Part shown: one piece after another, positions 59,871 to 64,000 of the stretch
Numbering within the stretch: position 1 is the stretch's first letter
How the letters are laid out: the number at the start of each line of letters is the position of its first letter
NCBI GenBank assembly: GCA_029582155.1
Contig: CM055907.1
Coordinates: forward strand, 16,094,974 to 16,158,973
From: Panopea generosa
Lineage: Eukaryota; Mollusca; Bivalvia; Adapedonta; Hiatellidae
Length of the DNA stretch: 64,000 bases
Reading direction: 5' to 3'
Translations under genes and position numbers: made by a program
The notes under the pieces: model-generated
The model's input: the letters and a program-made list of their open reading frames with translations, nothing else
The model's database searches: none
Told to the model about the DNA's origin: nothing

Positions 59871-60565
59871 TGTTCATTATTTATTCAATGAGTAATAACA
59901 TAACTAATAGAAACATTATTTCAATAAAGACCTTTTAACATCGTTAGTAACGATTGTATTCACAAATTCATTTCGCAGTTTAAATTGACTATACTTAACA
60001 CCAGTTTTGCATTTATTCTGTTTGAATCATTCTTCGATTGCGTATAGACAGCAGTAATTACTTGTTTAGCGCTGTCATTAATCTGACTTTCAAATTAATG
60101 TTCAATTCAAATTCTACTTAGGCGTGACATTTTAATCGGTGTTTACCAGGAGATGGAGTTTTCTAGCATTCACATCGCCGTTCTGACTATCTGGTAAAAG
60201 GCTGTAATTGTCAGAGAAGCTCTCTCGTAGATAAGAAAAAGTCTAACGGCGGGTAAATTGATTACCACTGCGATGAATATTTCGACTGCTTGATTAGTTC
60301 TGTACGCTATTAGGTGAACGTAAAGCAATTTCCCTGTTCTTAAAAGGATTACTCTTCTATTTCTCAAACTTGCACAAAGGGATAACATATTTTCATCACT
60401 AGGTAGCCTTTAAAGTGGCCTTATTAGAAATGGTCATTTACCGGTACACACATCTCGTTACACGCTGTGCGGCTTTTAATTTACGCGTTCCTGTGTACCC
60501 TAGCTCATTTCGCTAAGACCATGTTTTTCTAAAAAATGATTATAACTGGCTGCGGCGGACTTCAC
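59871..60565. other. Unassigned A+T-rich DNA
   Basis: A 72-codon minus-strand frame at 60170-60388 has no recognised domain. Confidence 0.35.
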
Positions 60566-60805
60566 TAAACATCTCAATCTGAGATTAATCATTTTGCATG
60601 TTAGACTCTGCAAAAATGAATACAGATGTTTTCAAATGTTAACTATTTGTGGTCATTTAATGTGAAAGAGGCTCAGGTAATCATTTTGTGGAATTAAAAA
60701 AAAATGAGTTGAGACAAATATCATATTGAGATATTTAGTGAAACCGGTCCTAAGCATCTAGTTCACTAAAGATCTCAATTTGAGATTTTCCTCAACTCAA
60801 ATCTT
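60566..60805 (+). repeat. Foldback motif pair (CTTCACTAAA.ATCTCAAT.TGAGATT)
   Basis: CTTCACTAAACATCTCAATCTGAGATT (60569-60595) and GTTCACTAAAGATCTCAATTTGAGATTTTCCTCAACTCAAA (60761-60801) are direct repeats about 192 bases apart. Each contains a short palindrome (ATCTCAATTTGAGAT). Similar motifs occur at 35510 and 15818. Possibly ends or internal hairpins of a non-autonomous element. Confidence 0.5.
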
Positions 60806-61590
60806 TGAAACACCACATCTCCATCTACATTTTTATTTTATTTTTTTCATATACTTATGAGTGAATATTTGTAGTTCTGTGTTAACATTTAAAGTGTAAT
60901 GGTTTAGAAGCAATCATTTAGAGAAATTGAAATATTTCAGTTTTCAATAGACTCATCCATTTTAATCTTTTATTATTTGAAACAGACAGTAGTAGTTTGG
61001 CCTACTATTCATCTTAGCAAAACTGCAGCCAACACATTAAACTGTGGTGCTGGCGTTTCATTTAATGCCTTAAGTATTATCTAGAGTGACTGTATCGACT
61101 CAATTTTAGTTTAAATGGCTAAATGATTTATGAGATGCCCATCCATACTTTCCCCAACGGAATTGCATTGTATGTACGAAAGTCAGTTGAAACCATATTT
61201 GCAGCTAACTTATAACATAGAAGACTTTTGAACACAGACTTTTAAATATATGTTACCTACATGTTTGATTCATAATCATTTGTTTTAACTTGAGTGCAAG
61301 GAAGGCTCAGGGCTTATATGAATGAGTCCGTTTCCGCGTTAAAACCAGTCTTGTCTTTGGGAATTTAGACTCCGGAATCTACCCCGCGACCTTTAGCATG
61401 AAACGTCGTTGATGTTTTTTAAATGCAGAGAGGAAAGAATTTCGAAATTATTCAAACTAATACTTACTGTAACAAATGTGAGCTAAGAGGTGGAATGTTT
61501 ATCGCTGGTTGAAGCTTGACTTTTAATAAAAATCCTTTTGGTAAAGTCTAATCAAAATCATATCACTTGTAAACGTAATGCCCGAGCCAA
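60806..61590. other. Unassigned DNA; possible SINE remnant at 61310-61405
   Basis: On the minus strand 61310-61405 reads AAAGGTCGCGGGGTAGATTCCGG, a B-box-like word, followed by ACCAGTCTT/AAGACAAGACTGGTT-type words. Too weak to assign. Confidence 0.25.
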
Positions 61591-61885
61591 TATTGTTAAT
61601 AAAATGATAATAACAATAAAAATAATATTAATTCTTGTATTACTGCTAAACATAACTATACCATTATTATAATTGACGATGGCGATGATGGTATTACATG
61701 TATTAATATTGATGATGATGCTGATTGCTATGATGGTAATAACGATGAGGATTAATACGATTATAATAACTGTACTGAAACTGTGGTGATGATGATAATG
61801 ATAATGATGATGATGATGAAGGTGATTATTCTTCTGCTGATGATGATAACGGTGAGGATTATCACAATGATGATAAATGTACTGA
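61591..61885 (+). repeat. ATG/ATA-rich trinucleotide region
   Basis: Imperfect (GAT/ATG/AAT)n with many variants, densest at 61783-61830. Opposed open frames read Met/Ile runs on the plus strand and His/Ile runs on the minus strand (61558-61920); these are compositional artefacts. Confidence 0.9.
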
Positions 61886-62211
61886 AACAGTGGTTCAAGA
61901 ATGTGGTAATAATTAAACACTCTTCTGTGGTTGCTATATCCAAGGGGGAGAATCTACGCCAAACACAACTGTTTAATACAGTGCCAGAACGTTGATTCAA
62001 AAGCTTGTTAAGTGATTTTTCATAACAACTTTGGGTATATGTGCAGAGTTTATAGTTCTCACCGTTTACTTGGTATTAAAGCAATATTTCTTCGATAGAT
62101 CAGTGCTACCTTCAAAATTCCCGATAACGTCAAAACAGTTGCGCTTCATTCTAAAAATAAACATTACCTGACATGGGGCTCAAATTTGTTAATGTAAACT
62201 TGACTTGTGTA
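61886..62211. other. Unassigned DNA
   Basis: Nothing recognisable. Confidence 0.35.
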
Positions 62212-62222
62212 GGTCGAACTAA
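62212..62222 (+). repeat. Target-site duplication, left copy (SINE-C)
   Basis: GGTCGAACTAA is repeated exactly at 62450-62460. Confidence 0.88.
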
Positions 62223-62449
62223 CTTTTCTTTTTTAATGAGGTTTAACGCCATTTTCAACACATTTCATGTTATATATGCCAAGTTTTATTGATGGAAGAA
62301 GACCTCAGACTGTTAGGAACCACTGTCCTTCCGCAGGTAACTCCTCGCATATTTTTTTTAAGACAGCTGGTCTCGAACCTACGACCTAAGCGGTGAGAGG
62401 TTAGTGATCCTAAGACGGCGACTGAGACCACTTGGCCACGGAGAAACCT
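62223..62449 (-). mobile_element. Full-length SINE-C, minus strand
   Basis: On the minus strand it starts AGGTTTCTCCGTGGCCAAGTGG (A-box), with TAGGATCACTAACCTCTCACCGCTTAGGTCGTAGGTTCGAGACC (B-box), a tRNA-like head with an extended middle as in Leu/Ser tRNAs. The body has ACCTGCGGAAGGACAGTGG, AGGTCTTCTTCCATCAATAAAACTTGG, ATATAACATGAAATGTGTTGAAAATGGCGTTAAACCTC and ends in a short A-rich tail. An exact 11-bp duplication (62212-62222, 62450-62460) flanks it. I recall bodies of this kind in bivalve genomes; not checked. The 90-codon frame across it is not a gene. Confidence 0.92.
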
Positions 62450-62460
62450 GGTCGAACTAA
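62450..62460 (+). repeat. Target-site duplication, right copy (SINE-C)
   Basis: Exact copy of 62212-62222. Confidence 0.88.
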
Positions 62461-63335
62461 ATTGTATATCTATGAAATAGATTCCTTCAATACCCAGACT
62501 GTCGATTGGAACCTCAAAGTATGCAAATGTCCCCAAAATCAAGACGAAAAATCACTTAATAGCGTTCCGACACTGTTTCTAGCAGGTGCGCGTGACGTAT
62601 GTTCTCCCCCTTGATAACACGTGGACAATTATGTGATATATGATTTTTTTAATACATTAAAATAAGATATTTTGTTTCCGTATCTTTTGAAAATGTAAGC
62701 GAGCATAAACCATACGTCCAAATCTATTTTACATCTAATAAGAGTATTTAAACAAAATTATTGCTGGCTTCGACTAAACTTGCTTGACAATTTACAATCA
62801 TGCCGATGCAGGTTCCACGTGCAAATCACATATGTCAAACGCTATTTCTGTCATGTTATCGGTTGACACGAAATGACCCTACGGTTTGTTATAATTATCT
62901 AATTTAGTTTTCTCTATTTATATCTTACCTTATAATCTGACGATTTCGAGGGAGGCATTTAGTATAACTTACTACACGTTTTTGATTATTTACCAGCGCA
63001 TTGAAATATCTTTGAATCTTTCACAGAAAATGGATTATACCAAGGGATTCATTGAATATATTACCTTAGTACAGTGCATAAAACTTATACCGTTCCCAAA
63101 TCGGCAGTGATATATCGCGTGCACGCCTTGTTTAAAACAAATTGATATTTCAATATAATCATGTTCCCATGCAGCTCACTATTATTTGCTTTTCTCTTCT
63201 GATATCAAAAGGATAAATTGATAAGAAAATATGTATTGAAAAACACGTTATCCACGATTGCATCAATTTTGAATGTGAATTTTAGCTTGAAGGTGAATCT
63301 TATCTTTTCACAAATTTTATAGTTAAACTACATGT
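62461..63335. other. Unassigned A+T-rich DNA
   Basis: Nothing recognisable. Confidence 0.35.
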
Positions 63336-63339
63336 TGTA

Positions 63340-63412
63340 CGTTGCTCGCGTCGCTTTAAACGAATTTTCAGTCATATTGCGACGGTGTCTACTTCAGACT
63401 GTATCATGAGGG
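63340..63412 (-). repeat. SINE-A, 3' part of an interrupted copy
   Basis: GCGTCGCTTTAAACGAATTTTCAGTCATATTGCGACGGTGTCTACTTCAGACTGTATC is the reverse complement of the 3' third of SINE-A. It continues at 63627 after an inserted element. Confidence 0.8.
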
Positions 63413-63414
63413 CT

Positions 63415-63627
63415 ACCTTACCTGTATAGTCTCTAGAAAGAGCCTAGCTCTCCCGATTGGGTCCGTTAAATAGCAGTTGTAACGGGCACGCTGATTGGTC
63501 AGTCGCTTCATGGAAAGTTTGAATGACGTCACAGTTTAGTGAGCGTTCATTTGCTATGCTTTTTCCCATTGGTGGTTAATAGATCTGATTCGGGAGATAT
63601 CAGGTTCAGGTTCTTGGATAGGCTAGC
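63415..63627 (+). mobile_element. GACGTCA short interspersed element (MITE-like) inside a SINE-A
   Basis: Contains CCTAGCTCTCCCGATTGGGTCCGTTAAATAG, CACGCTGATTGGTCAGTCGCTTC, GAAAGTTTGAATGACGTCAC, GAGCGTTCATTTG, GATTCGGGAGATATCAGGTTC and GGATAGGCTAG. TCTCCCGA near the left end and TCGGGAGA near the right end are exact inverted repeats. It separates two pieces of one SINE-A, which fixes its ends to within a few bases and shows that it is a discrete mobile unit of about 210 bp. Confidence 0.8.
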
Positions 63628-63750
63628 ATTGGAGTATCATGCCGAAGACACTCGATATACTACTCAAACAAGTCCCAACCAGTCATATAACACTGAAACT
63701 AAACCTAGAACTATCGTCTCTAAATACTGGGCACCAGACAAGGAAGCTTA
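63628..63750 (-). repeat. SINE-A, middle part of the interrupted copy
   Basis: TTGGAGTATCATGCCGAAGACAC, CCAACCAGTCATATAACACTG, ACCTAGAACTATCGTCTCTAAATACTGGGCACCAGACAAGGAAGCTT is the reverse complement of the SINE-A body up to the GCTTCCTTGC.TGACGCTCAGC block. The tRNA head is missing beyond 63750. Confidence 0.8.
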
Positions 63751-64000
63751 TTTATGTGTAAGTGTATTTCTACAACCAGAGAAAACAACTCAGTTTTTAA
63801 CATATGGTTCAGGTAAAAGTGTGAACATATACATGTATGTTCATTTATTGTTAAAACTTTGTCAAAATGCAATTTCATAAATTTCCTACTCGATATCCGC
63901 AACCACCATAACTGCCAAGCCACTCTAGCGCACTTTGAGTTGTTGGAGTGACACGGAAATTTCTGATTTTCAATACGTTAATTGCAATATGCCAATATGG
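63751..64000. other. Unassigned DNA to the window end
   Basis: Nothing recognisable. Confidence 0.35.

Noticed and set aside
61558..61920. Histidine/isoleucine-rich 120-codon frame
   Set aside because: It arises from the ATG/ATA-rich simple repeat.
1..64000. LINE reverse transcriptase, DNA transposase or endogenous viral genes
   Set aside because: None of the open frames shows the corresponding catalytic motifs; only non-autonomous elements were recognised.

Overview
The window looks like nuclear DNA of an invertebrate animal, most probably a mollusc and perhaps a bivalve. It is strongly A+T-rich, almost gene-free, full of microsatellites and minisatellites, and carries several families of short tRNA-headed retroposons (SINEs). 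The animal call rests on one neuroligin/cholinesterase-like exon with a signal peptide and a clean splice donor, and on SINEs with intact target-site duplications. The mollusc call rests on recalled resemblance of the SINE bodies to bivalve SINEs and is inference. Nothing bacterial, viral or phage-like was seen.

The only convincing protein-coding feature is on the minus strand at 16823-17303. It is a 5' coding exon giving about 160 residues: signal peptide, the N-terminal part of a carboxylesterase/neuroligin-fold ectodomain, and a phase-1 GT donor. I did not recognise the next exon between 1 and 16800. Either the first intron is very long and contains most of the left quarter of the window, or this is an orphan or decayed exon.

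Layout. 1-17 kb: scattered repeats, a 59-bp minisatellite (3630-4955) and its 60-bp relative (12550-14720), which share a homologous 450-bp right flank; smaller 36-bp and 97-bp arrays; SINE fragments. 17-25 kb: a 49-bp minisatellite split by a SINE, a long TACA microsatellite, and a full-length SINE with a perfect 13-bp target duplication. 25-48 kb: a mosaic of old low-copy duplications in direct and inverted orientation. It includes two 1.3-kb inverted arms (37530-38805 and 41560-42960) and three direct copies of another module (about 27.1, 35.8 and 43.4 kb). 49-55 kb: a 91-bp array, then nearly featureless A+T-rich DNA. 55-64 kb: SINE copies, a composite inverted SINE structure (59366-59870), an ATG/GAT-rich simple repeat, a SINE with an 11-bp target duplication, and a SINE interrupted by a MITE-like element.

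Local labels used here: SINE-A (Ala-tRNA-like head, CAA-repeat tail), SINE-B (tail of ATTGATTG type), SINE-C (long tRNA-like head, body with GCGGAAGGACAGTGG), SINE-D (body with GCAAGACAC and GAAGACTTCGA). No reverse transcriptase, transposase, rRNA, functional tRNA or CRISPR array was recognised. The genes do not form a pathway here; the interest is in repeat architecture and in the one neuroligin-like exon.
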